From: Dehalococcoidia bacterium | GTDB lineage: Bacteria > Chloroflexota > Dehalococcoidia > Lucifugimonadales > UBA3495 | Assembly: GCA_022827095.1 (NCBI GenBank) | Contig: JAJDTP010000035.1 | Location: 83,951 to 147,950, forward strand | DNA length: 64,000 nucleotides | Reading direction: 5' to 3' | Shown here: piece by piece, positions 24,997-33,693 of the stretch | Layout of the letters: each line of letters starts with the position of its first letter | How positions within the stretch are numbered: the stretch's first letter is position 1 | Made by a program: the position numbers and the translations under genes | The notes under the pieces: generated by a model | Databases searched by the model: none | What the model saw: only the letters and a program-made list of their open reading frames with translations | What the model was told of the DNA's origin: nothing

Positions 24997-26286
24997 CTAC
25001 ACCTGCGCTGCCATGCGGTTTTCCAGAGCCGCCTCGAAGGAACCCATCATCGGTTTGACCAGCAACGGGTTCACCACCTCTTCGACCGCTTCCTGGGTCT
25101 TTAGGCCATTGCCGGTAATGTAGGCCACGGTCAATTCGTCGGGGCCAATTGCACCGGTCTCCGCGAGGTATTTGAGGGTGGAAACCGTAACGCCGCCAGC
25201 GGTCTCCGTGAATATCCCTTCCGTTTCCGCCAACAGTTTGATGCCGTCAACCACCTGAGATTCAGGCACGGCGTAACCACTGCCGTCAGACTCGCGAATG
25301 ACGCGCAGCGCATAGATCCCGTCCGCCGGATTGCCGATAGCCAGAGATTTCGCAATGCTGTCCGGCCGGACGGGGCGGATCTGATTCTGCTGGTTTTCCC
25401 AGGCGGAAACGATGGGACAGCAGCCCGCTGCTTGCGCCATGTGCATCCGGGTGGTAACTGCCGGGTGATGCACCGTGTTCTGGTCAGCGCCGAAAGGCAT
25501 GGGCGATACCCCGTCAAGAAGGCCCAGGCAGGCCAGCTCGTTGAACCCCTTCCATATCTTGGTGAACATCGCCCCAGAAGCCGACGGGACAACAACGTGG
25601 TCCGGCACGCGCCAGCCGAGCTGTTCGGCCACTTCGTAACCCAGCGTCTTGCTGCCCTCGGCGTAGTACGGGCGCATATTGATGTTGACGAAGGCCCAGT
25701 GGTAGTTGTCGCTTACCTCGCTGCACAGTCGGTTGACTTCGTCATAGGTGCCTTCGACCGCTACCAACGTAGGGTTGTAGACTGCGGCGCCGATGACCTT
25801 CCCGCGCTCCAGGTCGGCGGGTATAAAAACCACTGCGTCGACCCCGGCTCGTGCGGCATGCGCGGCTACGCTGCAGGCCAGGTTTCCGGTGCTGGCACAC
25901 GCCAGCGTCTCGTATCCGAATTCAACCGCCTTCGTAGCGGCAACCGACACCACCCGGTCCTTGAAAGAGAAAGACGGGTTCACGCTGTCGTTCTTGATAT
26001 AGAGGTTATTCAGGCCCAGCCGCTTGCCCAGATTTTTGGCTTTCAGCAGCGGCGTATATCCGGCCATGATGTCCACTGGATCGTCGGCCTCCGCGGGCAA
26101 CAGATCCTGGTAACGCCAGATGCTCAGTGGGCCGTCGGTGATGCGCTGGTGCGTGACCACCTCGGAAATGGTCACGTAGTCATAGATCACTTCGAGCGGA
26201 CCGAAGCAGAAGTCGCAAACGTTCAGGGCTTCGCCCGGGTATTCCCGGCCGCATTCCCGGCACTTTAATCCTTTGACAAACGCCAC
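24997..26286 (-). CDS. thrC: Threonine synthase
   Basis: 429 residues from GTG at 26286 with GGAGG upstream. The N-terminal Cys motif (KCRECGREYP then NVCDFC) is the rubredoxin-like zinc knuckle seen in class II threonine synthases. The PLP lysine is in PSFSFKDRVVSVAA, and CASTGNLACSVAAHAA is the phosphate-binding region. It converts O-phosphohomoserine to threonine. First gene of the thrC-NIL-MoaD operon. Confidence 0.93.
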   Translation of the reverse strand: MAFVKGLKCRECGREYPGEALNVCDFCFGPLEVIYDYVTISEVVTHQRITDGPLSIWRYQDLLPAEADDPVDIMAGYTPLLKAKNLGKRLGLNNLYIKNDSVNPSFSFKDRVVSVAATKAVEFGYETLACASTGNLACSVAAHAARAGVDAVVFIPADLERGKVIGAAVYNPTLVAVEGTYDEVNRLCSEVSDNYHWAFVNINMRPYYAEGSKTLGYEVAEQLGWRVPDHVVVPSASGAMFTKIWKGFNELACLGLLDGVSPMPFGADQNTVHHPAVTTRMHMAQAAGCCPIVSAWENQQNQIRPVRPDSIAKSLAIGNPADGIYALRVIRESDGSGYAVPESQVVDGIKLLAETEGIFTETAGGVTVSTLKYLAETGAIGPDELTVAYITGNGLKTQEAVEEVVNPLLVKPMMGSFEAALENRMAAQV

Positions 26287-26376
26287 CGGATGTTACCTCC
26301 GTGGTTCTTGATGTACCCGTGCGCCAGTTTGCAACCCAAGCGTCTGCGTGGATCAGAACACGTACACCGGCCACAC

Positions 26377-26405
26377 ATTGTGCCAGAGGATGCCCGTACT
26401 ATCAA
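26377..26405 (-). promoter_or_regulatory. Promoter of thrC operon
   Basis: Minus strand: TTGATA (26405-26400), 17-bp spacer, CACAAT (26382-26377). The leader to GTG at 26286 is about 85 nt. Confidence 0.45.
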
Positions 26406-26508
26406 CCGGGCCCCGGGCACGCACTGCGAAGCCACGCCGGGTTCGGGTTGTTGCGCTGGCGAGATCTCAAGCGCGGAGCCGGTTTTCGAACCGCCGCCGA
26501 TGCAGAAA

Positions 26509-26584
26509 TGGAGCCGATGAAGGGACTCGAACCCTTGACCTGCGGTTTACGAAACCGCTGCTCTTCCGGCTGAGCTACATCGGC
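26509..26584 (-). tRNA. tRNA-Thr (anticodon CGT)
   Basis: On the minus strand the cloverleaf is complete: acceptor GCCGATG/CATCGGC, D-arm with AGCTCAGCCGGAAGAGC, anticodon loop TTCGTAA (CGT, reading ACG), and T-arm GGGTTCGAGTCCC. Discriminator U is followed by an encoded CCA (26509-26511). Confidence 0.95.
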
Positions 26585-26822
26585 GTGCAATCCATTGTAC
26601 CCCCAACCAAACCCCTTTCCAACCGTGGCTGCTTCATCGTTAATCCCTGCTTGGCATGGCTGACCGTTTGCCCGGCCCAGGAACGTTTCGCCGGACGGCG
26701 CCGTCCACGCGGTCCGGAGTCATGCGCCGCAGAAACCGCGCGGTTGACGATGGGCACCAACCCCGCATAGCATTCGGCCATCGACGGGGCGGTGACCGCC
26801 TCCCAATCAGGAGTAGACCAGC

Positions 26823-27599
26823 ATGCGCGAAAACACTATGAAAAAGAAGCTGCGGGCCGGCCAACCGGTATTCGGCTCGATGATCACCTTCCCCTCGCCG
26901 GCGGTCGTCGAGATGCTCGGCTACCTCGGGTATGACTGGGTGCTCATTGATAACGAACACGGGAACATAACCGTTGATCTGGCCGAGGATATGATCCGCG
27001 CCGCCGAATACTCGGGCACCGCCCCCATCGTCAGACCGGTCGGCAACCGCCCGGAGATTATCTCTCCCTTCCTGGACCGGGGCGCGTGGGGAGTACAAGT
27101 CCCCCATGTGAACACCGCCGAGGAAGCGCGAGCTGCAGTGGCCGCCGTCAAGTACTATCCCGACGGAGACCGCGGCCTCTTCAGCGGAGGCCGACCCGCC
27201 GAGTACGGGTTCAGCGGCGCCACGCCCGATTACGTAGCGGATGCGAACCGAAACACGCTGGTGTGCCTCATGCTGGAAGAGGTCGAGGCCATCGAGAACA
27301 TTCCGGAACTGGTGAAAGTACCGGGCGTCGACGTGTATTTCATCGGAGCGGGTGACCTGTCCCAGAGCATGGGCTATCCGGGCCAGCAGACCCATCCGGA
27401 AGTCCAGGCGCTGGTGGAGAAGGGCGTACAGCAAATCGCAGCGTCCGGTATCACCGCAGGGTGCAGCTGCCCGGATACCCTGGTGCCGCACTATCTCGAA
27501 TTAGGCGTGCGATACTTCCACAACACCGTCGGCCGGTTGTTGCAGTCAGCCAGCGCAGAGTATCTGAACAACATGCGGGCGGCTGCGGACGGCCTGTAG
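26823..27599 (+). CDS. HpcH/HpaI family aldolase
   Basis: 258 residues; AGGAG lies upstream of ATG at 26823 (ATG at 26838 possible). Family marks: FGSMITFPSPAVVEMLGYLG, VLIDNEHGN, RPVGNRPE, GAWGVQVPHV and DVYFIGAGDLSQSMG. Metal-dependent class II pyruvate aldolases of this kind cleave 4-hydroxy-2-oxo acids. The substrate is not evident. An unknown gene follows 45 bp downstream, possibly co-transcribed. Confidence 0.85.
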   Translation: MRENTMKKKLRAGQPVFGSMITFPSPAVVEMLGYLGYDWVLIDNEHGNITVDLAEDMIRAAEYSGTAPIVRPVGNRPEIISPFLDRGAWGVQVPHVNTAEEARAAVAAVKYYPDGDRGLFSGGRPAEYGFSGATPDYVADANRNTLVCLMLEEVEAIENIPELVKVPGVDVYFIGAGDLSQSMGYPGQQTHPEVQALVEKGVQQIAASGITAGCSCPDTLVPHYLELGVRYFHNTVGRLLQSASAEYLNNMRAAADGL

Positions 27600-27644
27600 C
27601 CCGAAACCGAGCAACATTTCTCGCTGCCCAGAAAGGAGCAAGCC

Positions 27645-28226
27645 ATGACCAGCCCTGTAGATCCCAACCAGGTTTGTCTGACCGGCGAAAACTCGTTCAT
27701 CCGGCTGGCGCAAGAAGCCGGCGGCGAGCAGACTACCCGCACCAGCCACTGGCGCATCCTCTGGTCGCCCGGCGGCGCGGGACACGTCCTGTTCCTCAAG
27801 AGCGCGGATTTGGAGCGTGATCCTGTGCGTGTCTATTCCGACAACATCGCCATGACGCGCTACCTCCAGGACGAAATCGAAAGTATGCTATTTCCGGAGT
27901 TCGCGGACCCCAACCTGCCGGTGATCCCCGCGGAGTTCAGCAGGTCCGGCGGCATCGAGAGCGCCTACAACGAGATCGTCGTTGCCTCCACCGAGACGGT
28001 TGTGCTTAGCTGGCACGACTTCCTGACGCCCTTCGTGCTCAACAACCCCGCCGGGCCTGAGTCTGGCCGCACGCACGGCGTGTACAGCTGCTTCTTCCCG
28101 GCTCGCAGCGCCCAGATTACAGTAGGCGACCGGGCACTGAGCGGGGTGGTGTCGTTGGAAGCGCGCGGCTCGGCCCAGAGCAGCACGGCGTGTTGCGCCT
28201 GGTCAGAGACCTGGGTTAAGCCATGA
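27645..28226 (+). CDS. Conserved-looking hypothetical protein
   Basis: 193 residues; AAAGGAG upstream of the ATG. I do not recognise a family. It has no membrane segment or signal peptide. Predicted as mixed alpha/beta with aromatic-rich strands (HWRILWSPGGAGHVLFL, VVLSWHDFLTPFVLN, GVYSCFFPARSAQITVGD). Several Trp, His and Asp residues could form an active site. Close spacing to the HpaI-type aldolase suggests a shared pathway, but nothing more can be said. Confidence 0.6.
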   Translation: MTSPVDPNQVCLTGENSFIRLAQEAGGEQTTRTSHWRILWSPGGAGHVLFLKSADLERDPVRVYSDNIAMTRYLQDEIESMLFPEFADPNLPVIPAEFSRSGGIESAYNEIVVASTETVVLSWHDFLTPFVLNNPAGPESGRTHGVYSCFFPARSAQITVGDRALSGVVSLEARGSAQSSTACCAWSETWVKP

Positions 28227-28241
28227 TGCGCTAACCCGGCC

Positions 28242-29822
28242 TCACGGCAACGGGCAGATCGCGCCGTCGATGTACAGGATCTGCAGGGCCTGCAACGCGA
28301 CTTGCTCGACCTGCTGTGTCGCGGCGGGTTCGAGTCCGTGACACAGGGTTGCGATCACCTCCGCGACGGTGGCCTCGCCGTCCAGCCCGAGCAGCAATCG
28401 GGCCACCAGCCCGCTGCACGGGAGTCCCTCCGGATGTCCGTCGGTTACCAACCCGTAGCCCCACACGAAATCGCCGTCCGCCAGCACCGGTTGCCGCTGC
28501 AGGACGACCCCGTCCGCCAGACGCGGCCGGTCTTCCGGCCGCAGGGGATGTTCGCTCCGGCGCCGTCGTTCGGCCTCGACGTTGGTTACGCTTCGGCCGA
28601 AGGCAGCCGGCGCCAACCCGTGGGACAGCACGACCCGCTCGTATCCGCGAGGCGGTTGACCGGCCACCGCCTGGATGAACGACTGGCGCGGGCTCAGCGA
28701 CGGGTCGTCGTCGAGCAGCCGGCGCGCCTCCCAGAAGTACGAGTCCACCGTCCGATTGCTGGAGTAGAACAATCTGGCTAACTCTCGAAAGTGGCCGTAC
28801 TCCTTGTAGTACAACTGCTGGTACACCTGTCCTACCGGACCGGCCATTTCGGGATCGGACAAGACTGAAGCGACTGCGGCGGCGGCCAGGGTGGCCGACG
28901 TCAACGCCAGGTGTACGCCGGACGAAAACAGCGGATCGATGAAGCAGCCGGCATCACCCACCAGGATGTACCCCGGCCCGTAGAGCTCGCGGCAACGGTA
29001 CGACCAGTCTCGGACGATTTCCGGGCCCGAGACGAGGCGGGCGTTTTCCAGCATCTGCGCGGTTTGCGGAGCGGCGGCAACCTGAGCATCCAGGAACCCA
29101 CGCGCGCCAAGACGCCGGATGCCTTCCTGGCCGGTCTCGGAGTCCACCACTGCGCCGACGCTGGACCATCCGTTACGCAGCGGGATGTTCCACATCCAGC
29201 CGTTGGATTGCGACTCGATCAGGATGTTGCCTTCGTCCGGGGCTTGGAGCCGGTCAGCGCCCTGGTAATACCCGTATACCGCCAGGTTACGGAAGAAATC
29301 GTCCCACTGTCGCAGACCCAACTGGCGCGAAAGCAGTCCGCCCTGCCCGCTGGCGTCGATGACGTACAACGCTGGCAGGGTTTCATCGCCGCATTGCACC
29401 GCGACCGCTGTGCCGGAGTCGTCGAAGACTACGCCGGTTGCCGCGCATCCCTCGCGCACGTCAACGCCGGCACTTCGAGCGTTTTCGAGCAGAATGGCGT
29501 CGAACTCGGGCCGCCACACCTGGTAGGAATGAGGGTTGGAAGCGTTGGTCTCGCTGAAGTACCAGCTCCACGGTTCCCGGTCCACGCCCCAAATCATGGT
29601 GGCGCCGCGCTTCACCACGAACCCGGCGCGCTCCACCGTGTCCAGCACGCCTAGATCCTGCAGGATGGGGATGCTGGCGGGAAGGAGCGATTCGCCCACG
29701 TGGTTCCGGGGGAAGCGTTCTCGCTCCAGCAGGGCGACCGGGTAACCACGACGAGCCAGGAGGGTGCTCACGCACGAGCCAGCCGGGCCGCCGCCGATGA
29801 CAACGATGGGTGGGTTTGGCAC
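28242..29822 (-). CDS. Flavin-dependent halogenase-like FAD monooxygenase
   Basis: 526 residues with a GTG start and no clear ribosome site. FAD fingerprint VVIGGGPAGSCVSTLLARRG at residues 5-24; GESLLPASIPILQDLG as in flavin halogenases and geranylgeranyl reductase relatives; FVVKRGATMIWG with a Lys in the K-x-G-A..WG position; GWMWNIPL matches the W-x-W-x-I-P halogenase signature; GDAGCFIDPLFSSG is the second FAD motif. A C-terminal domain of about 130 residues has a PqqD-like ending. Halogenation is plausible; reduction or hydroxylation of a lipid is the alternative. Confidence 0.7.
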   Translation of the reverse strand: MPNPPIVVIGGGPAGSCVSTLLARRGYPVALLERERFPRNHVGESLLPASIPILQDLGVLDTVERAGFVVKRGATMIWGVDREPWSWYFSETNASNPHSYQVWRPEFDAILLENARSAGVDVREGCAATGVVFDDSGTAVAVQCGDETLPALYVIDASGQGGLLSRQLGLRQWDDFFRNLAVYGYYQGADRLQAPDEGNILIESQSNGWMWNIPLRNGWSSVGAVVDSETGQEGIRRLGARGFLDAQVAAAPQTAQMLENARLVSGPEIVRDWSYRCRELYGPGYILVGDAGCFIDPLFSSGVHLALTSATLAAAAVASVLSDPEMAGPVGQVYQQLYYKEYGHFRELARLFYSSNRTVDSYFWEARRLLDDDPSLSPRQSFIQAVAGQPPRGYERVVLSHGLAPAAFGRSVTNVEAERRRRSEHPLRPEDRPRLADGVVLQRQPVLADGDFVWGYGLVTDGHPEGLPCSGLVARLLLGLDGEATVAEVIATLCHGLEPAATQQVEQVALQALQILYIDGAICPLP

Positions 29823-29834
29823 AGGTGTTATTGA

Positions 29835-30278
29835 CTAGGCTAGCTGGGAGAGATGGGCAAAGGGATTTATCACCCGGAGACCGCCGTAGTCCTGCGTACT
29901 GCTCATATCTTCGGAATAAACGGCGTCACAGCCGAGCAAGCGAGCTGCCGCCAAGATTGCGCAGTCCCAATAGTTCAAGCCAAAGCGGCTACGAAGGGAG
30001 AAAGCATCCAGCACTAAGCCAGGCGTAATGTCCTGCACCGGAAAGCGCAACAGTGCCGTATTGATAAACTCGGTTGTCTCCTCATGCGTAAGCTGCCACG
30101 ACCCATTGGCACGCGTTGCTTGCACATAGAATTCCTGCATAACCTGGGCTGACAGGCCCAGTTCGCTTTCCGCCATCAGATCAAGGGCTATTAAGTCAAG
30201 GGCTATTAAGCGCTTGTCGGCATCTTCGGCTGAACGGCTTACGGCGTACAGAGGGATATTGGTGTCAACGAAGCGCAT
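29835..30278 (-). CDS. PIN-domain ribonuclease, VapC-like toxin
   Basis: 147 residues. The N-terminal MRFVDTNIPLYAV carries the first PIN Asp; further acidic positions are in the QEFYVQA, YWDCAILAAA and VYSEDMSS segments. The family cleaves RNA with Mg2+. It overlaps the upstream small gene by 14 bp, as toxin-antitoxin pairs often do. Confidence 0.8.
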   Translation of the reverse strand: MRFVDTNIPLYAVSRSAEDADKRLIALDLIALDLMAESELGLSAQVMQEFYVQATRANGSWQLTHEETTEFINTALLRFPVQDITPGLVLDAFSLRSRFGLNYWDCAILAAARLLGCDAVYSEDMSSTQDYGGLRVINPFAHLSQLA

Positions 30279-30540
30279 TGCGGTCGTGCAACTCGTCGCG
30301 CGTCAGTTTTTCTCCCGGCTGGACGTCCTTGCCTTCAGCCTTACGCCGAGCGTCAATGCGAACCAACAGGTCGTACGTCTGCTGGCGCAGGATCTCCGCT
30401 TCGGCCTCGGAAATAGGCTTGGGCAGTAAATGGGCCATGCGTGCGGTGACCCACTCCTCCACTGAGGTTCCCACGGCCTCGGCGTTGCGCTGGTAGTAGC
30501 GGTAGGTCTCGTCGTCCACGGATATGATGATGTCTTTCAT
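30265..30540 (-). CDS. VapB-like antitoxin
   Basis: 91 residues from ATG at 30540. MKDIIISVDDETYRYYQRNAE is a ribbon-helix-helix-like start, followed by an acidic and Lys-rich tail typical of antitoxins that wrap their PIN partner. It overlaps the PIN gene by 14 bp. The class assignment rests mostly on that pairing. Confidence 0.7.
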   Translation of the reverse strand: MKDIIISVDDETYRYYQRNAEAVGTSVEEWVTARMAHLLPKPISEAEAEILRQQTYDLLVRIDARRKAEGKDVQPGEKLTRDELHDRNALR

Positions 30541-30583
30541 AGCGCAGCCTCGCCTGTACAGCATAGCATGGCCGATCCGACGG

Positions 30584-32227
30584 CTAGTGATAATACTGCG
30601 AGAACACCGGCTCTTCGCGGGTGATGATTTCCAGCACGCAGGGTTGACCGGTCGAGGAGATTTCCTTGGCCCTCTCGATGGCGGGACCGACTTCGTCTGG
30701 ATCGGTCACGTGCTGGGAATAGGCGCCCAGGGCTTCGGCCATGCGGGCGTACTCGCCGGTGACGTACTTGGTGCCATACCGTTCCGTCGCTACCGGAATG
30801 TTCTTCTCGTAGCCGCCCATGGCGCCGTTGTTCACGATCACGGTGATGATTCCGAGCTTTTCGCGCGCCGCCGTCTCGAAGTCCGTTCCGGCCATGCCGA
30901 CCGCAACGTCGCCCATCAGGTTGACGCAGGTCTTCTCCGGGAAGGCCACTTTCGCGCCCATGGCGTAACCCAGGCCGCTGCCCAGCTGGGTCGAGTTGCC
31001 CCACCCGATGTACCCCCGGGGAGTGGTGGCCGCGTAAAAGGGTACGATCTGATCCCGCGGGTTACCGGAATCATGGGTGACGATGCTGTTGGCCTTGTCC
31101 AGGCGGGCGTTCAATTCGTAGACCACGCGGTACGGGCTGATGGGAACGTCTTTGCTGGAAAGCCGGGGCATCCATTCGGCCAGCCACTCTTGCCGCACCT
31201 GCCTGACTTCGGCGGCCACGGATTCGTCGCCGCGCCGGCCGGTTTCGCTCAGTCGATCTTTGACTTCCTCGATCAATTGGCCGAGGACCAGTTTCGCGTC
31301 GCCGACGATGATCTCGTCCAGCGGGTACTCACCGTTCAGGTCTTTTTCGTCGATGGTGGATTGGATGACGGTCTTGCCGGATGGAACGGGCGCTGACGCC
31401 AGGGTTTTCTGGAAGCTCGTCCCGATGCCGAAAACCACGTCGCTCTTCGCCAGGAATTCGCCGACCATTTTCGTGCCCGTGTTGCCGCCAGCGCCCAGGG
31501 CCAGGGGGTGGTTTTCCGGGAAACCGCTTTTGCCCAGCGTGGTGGTCATGGTCGGCGCGTTCAGCAACTCGGCTAGTTCCACCAATTCCGGTGTGGCCTC
31601 GGCGTAGAGCACCCCCTGGCCGGCGTAGATTACGGGCCGGCGAGCGTTCACCAGCGACTCGGCGACGCGGGAAACATCTCGTGGGTCGCCGGCTGAGCGA
31701 TGCTTCTGCTGCGGCAGATAGTGGAATTGCTCTTCGGAGATCTCGCCGGCCAGCACGTCGTTCGGCATCTCCACCAGTACAGGGTAAGGCCGCCCGGTAC
31801 GAAGTTGGGTGTAAGCGCGACGCATCATCTCGGGTATGCGTTCCGTGTGGTTGGCCGAGTCGGCCCATTTGGTGACGCCCTCGTAATTCCTGACGGCGTC
31901 AAAATCGGACGACATGCCGTGCCGTCGCGTCCCCGGGTGGTTGGGCACCATCAGCAGGGGTGAGGAGTCCGCATACGCTTGCGCGACCCCGGAGAAGGCG
32001 TTTTCGATGCCTGGACCACCCTGGACGATGACCACGCCGTTCTTGTTGCCATTATTGACCCGACTGTACGCGTCGGCCATGTTGACCGCGGTACGCTCCA
32101 TGCGAGAGATGATCGGCCGTATGCCGGCCGCCGCGCAGGCGTCGATCAGGATGTTGTTGGGAAAGCAGAAAACGACGTCCACGCCCTCCCGGGCCAGAAT
32201 GTTGGCGAACGCGGTCTTTCCGTCCAT
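30584..32227 (-). CDS. Thiamine-diphosphate-dependent enzyme, acetolactate-synthase-like
   Basis: 547 residues. The catalytic Glu lies in the N-terminal SRMERTAVNMADAYSR, and the C-terminal TPP motif is GDVAVGMAGTDFE with the Asn of VNNGAMGG. The FAD-like central domain is present. Members include acetolactate synthases, oxalyl-CoA and benzoylformate decarboxylases; no feature here fixes the substrate. The start has a strong GGAGGAC site. An ISAs1 remnant lies immediately upstream. Confidence 0.85.
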   Translation of the reverse strand: MDGKTAFANILAREGVDVVFCFPNNILIDACAAAGIRPIISRMERTAVNMADAYSRVNNGNKNGVVIVQGGPGIENAFSGVAQAYADSSPLLMVPNHPGTRRHGMSSDFDAVRNYEGVTKWADSANHTERIPEMMRRAYTQLRTGRPYPVLVEMPNDVLAGEISEEQFHYLPQQKHRSAGDPRDVSRVAESLVNARRPVIYAGQGVLYAEATPELVELAELLNAPTMTTTLGKSGFPENHPLALGAGGNTGTKMVGEFLAKSDVVFGIGTSFQKTLASAPVPSGKTVIQSTIDEKDLNGEYPLDEIIVGDAKLVLGQLIEEVKDRLSETGRRGDESVAAEVRQVRQEWLAEWMPRLSSKDVPISPYRVVYELNARLDKANSIVTHDSGNPRDQIVPFYAATTPRGYIGWGNSTQLGSGLGYAMGAKVAFPEKTCVNLMGDVAVGMAGTDFETAAREKLGIITVIVNNGAMGGYEKNIPVATERYGTKYVTGEYARMAEALGAYSQHVTDPDEVGPAIERAKEISSTGQPCVLEIITREEPVFSQYYH

Positions 32228-32262
32228 GCAGTTGTCCTCCGTTGGATGTCGATAGCCTGGTC

Positions 32263-32268
32263 ATTATA
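32263..32268 (-). promoter_or_regulatory. Candidate -10 box for the TPP enzyme
   Basis: A perfect TATAAT on the minus strand, 36 bases upstream of the start. No good -35 box precedes it at 16-18 bp, so it may be weak or activator-dependent. The insertion sequence ends 39 bp further upstream. Confidence 0.35.
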
Positions 32269-32306
32269 CCCGCCATCTGATGATCGTTGGCAGACGAGGG
32301 GTGGAA

Positions 32307-33496
32307 CCAGGGCAATCGCGTCTTATCCGAGGAGGACTGTGAGCGGGTAGTCCTCATCCCAACCGGCGTTGAGGCGTTTGCCCTGGATGCCCACTTTCAG
32401 GGTTGTCTCGTTCTTCAGCAGGTTGTGTCCGATCTGCCGCAGGGTGTTGATGTTCTGTGCGCCATGGTCCTTGCGCACTCGGCACTGATCTTCCCGAAAG
32501 GTCACGTCCAGGGTCCAGTGCAACGAGTTTTCGATGCTCCAGTGGCTTCTGATGACGGCCAGGGAGTTGTTCTGCTGAGGCTGCCAGGCTGCTGATGTAG
32601 TAGCGGGGCTGACGGATAGCGCCCTCATGGGTTTGACGATGGCCCACCACCCTGACGGCGGCTTTCAGTTGTGGCCATTGCCCCTGGGGGTCCAGATAGT
32701 CCAGGCCGTCCTGATCGGTGATGACCCAGCATTCCCGGCGTTCCACCCGTCCGTGACCCTTGTCCACGGTTTCAGTGTGGTCATGGGAAACTCCGTCAAA
32801 GCCGAATGCCTCGGCCCCCTCGAACAGGTCCTGAATACTCTCGTGCAGTTGTCCCTGGTTCTCTTTCACCGCCAGCACGTAGTCGGCGCCGCCCTGGATG
32901 ATTTGCTGGGCGATCTCCCGCTGGCAGCCCATGGCGTCGATGGTTACGATGCAACCATGCAAGTCCAGCAGCTGGGGAATGGCGGTGATCTCGTTGGATT
33001 TTTCGTCAGTCTTGACCTGACCCTGTGGATAGCCCCCCTTATTACCGGCCCGGTCATAAGAACGTCGGGCGGTCTTGCCGTCAATGGCCACCACCTCGCC
33101 GGGGAGCAGTTCAGCGATGGCCTGGGTCCATGAGATGAAGCAGTTCTGCAACTGCACTGGGTCCAGACGAGCGAAGACATCCCCGAAGGTGTCGTGGGAT
33201 GGAATGCCGTGGGGCAGTTCCAGAAAGCTCTGAAACCAGGCCAGCTTGCTCCTGCCGAAAAGCTCGATATGGACCCAGGAATCGGCGCCGCAGATAGTGG
33301 CACAGATGGCGATGGTCAGGATGTCCACCAGATTGTGCCGTCGGGTGCGTTCTACTCGGGGGTCGTCCAGCTCAGCGAAATGCTCGAGAATGGTTTGCCT
33401 TGGCTGACTGTGCCATGTCCTCCTACCTCCACGTCCTCAACGATTATCGGTCATTATCACATTTATAAAAATATGATTAAGACGCGATTGCCCTGG
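32307..33496. mobile_element. ISAs1-family insertion sequence (degenerate)
   Basis: 1190 bp bounded by perfect 19-bp terminal inverted repeats, CCAGGGCAATCGCGTCTTA at 32307-32325 and its complement at 33478-33496. No exact target duplication is visible. The single transposase gene inside is frameshifted twice, so the copy should be immobile by itself but could be moved in trans. Confidence 0.9.
32323..33416 (-). pseudogene. ISAs1 transposase, frameshifted
   Basis: An ISAs1-type DDE transposase in three frames. ATG at 33416 opens MAQSAKAN, but the conserved EHFAELDDPRVERTRRHNL continues only in a second frame after a 1-nt shift near 33392. The catalytic Asp residues are in AIDGKTARRSY and TIDAMGCQ. 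A second shift, an extra C near 32577, moves the C-terminal HWSIENSLHW (third catalytic residue Glu) into another frame that ends at 32323. Undisrupted it would be about 360 residues. Confidence 0.9.
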
Positions 33497-33562
33497 GCGT
33501 GGTCGGTTCACCTCGGTCAACCCCGCAGCAGTAACGTGTGTCCGGAAGGACTCCCTTATGCC

Positions 33563-33629
33563 AAGGGGACTGCCGCCCCCGCATCAAGTGCGGGGCGACG
33601 TTGCTGCGCTCGCAATGGCACTGTCCCCG
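33563..33629. repeat. REP-like palindromic repeat
   Basis: An outer inverted repeat (GGGGACTGCC against GGCACTGTCCCC) encloses a hairpin (CCCCGCATCAAGTGCGGGG) and the core GCTGCGCTCGCAATG that also occurs in the 13242-13357 tandem. It is non-coding, between the IS and the next promoter. Confidence 0.7.
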
Positions 33630-33635
33630 TAAGTC

Positions 33636-33664
33636 TGAACAGTTACGTGGATTCGCGTTATGAT
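33636..33664 (+). promoter_or_regulatory. Promoter of the DDN-like gene
   Basis: TGAACA (33636-33641), 17-bp spacer, TATGAT (33659-33664); the predicted start lies about 10 nt before the AGGAGGAG ribosome site. Confidence 0.45.
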
Positions 33665-33693
33665 AAAGCCCAACGTTGTCAGGAGGAGTTGAG

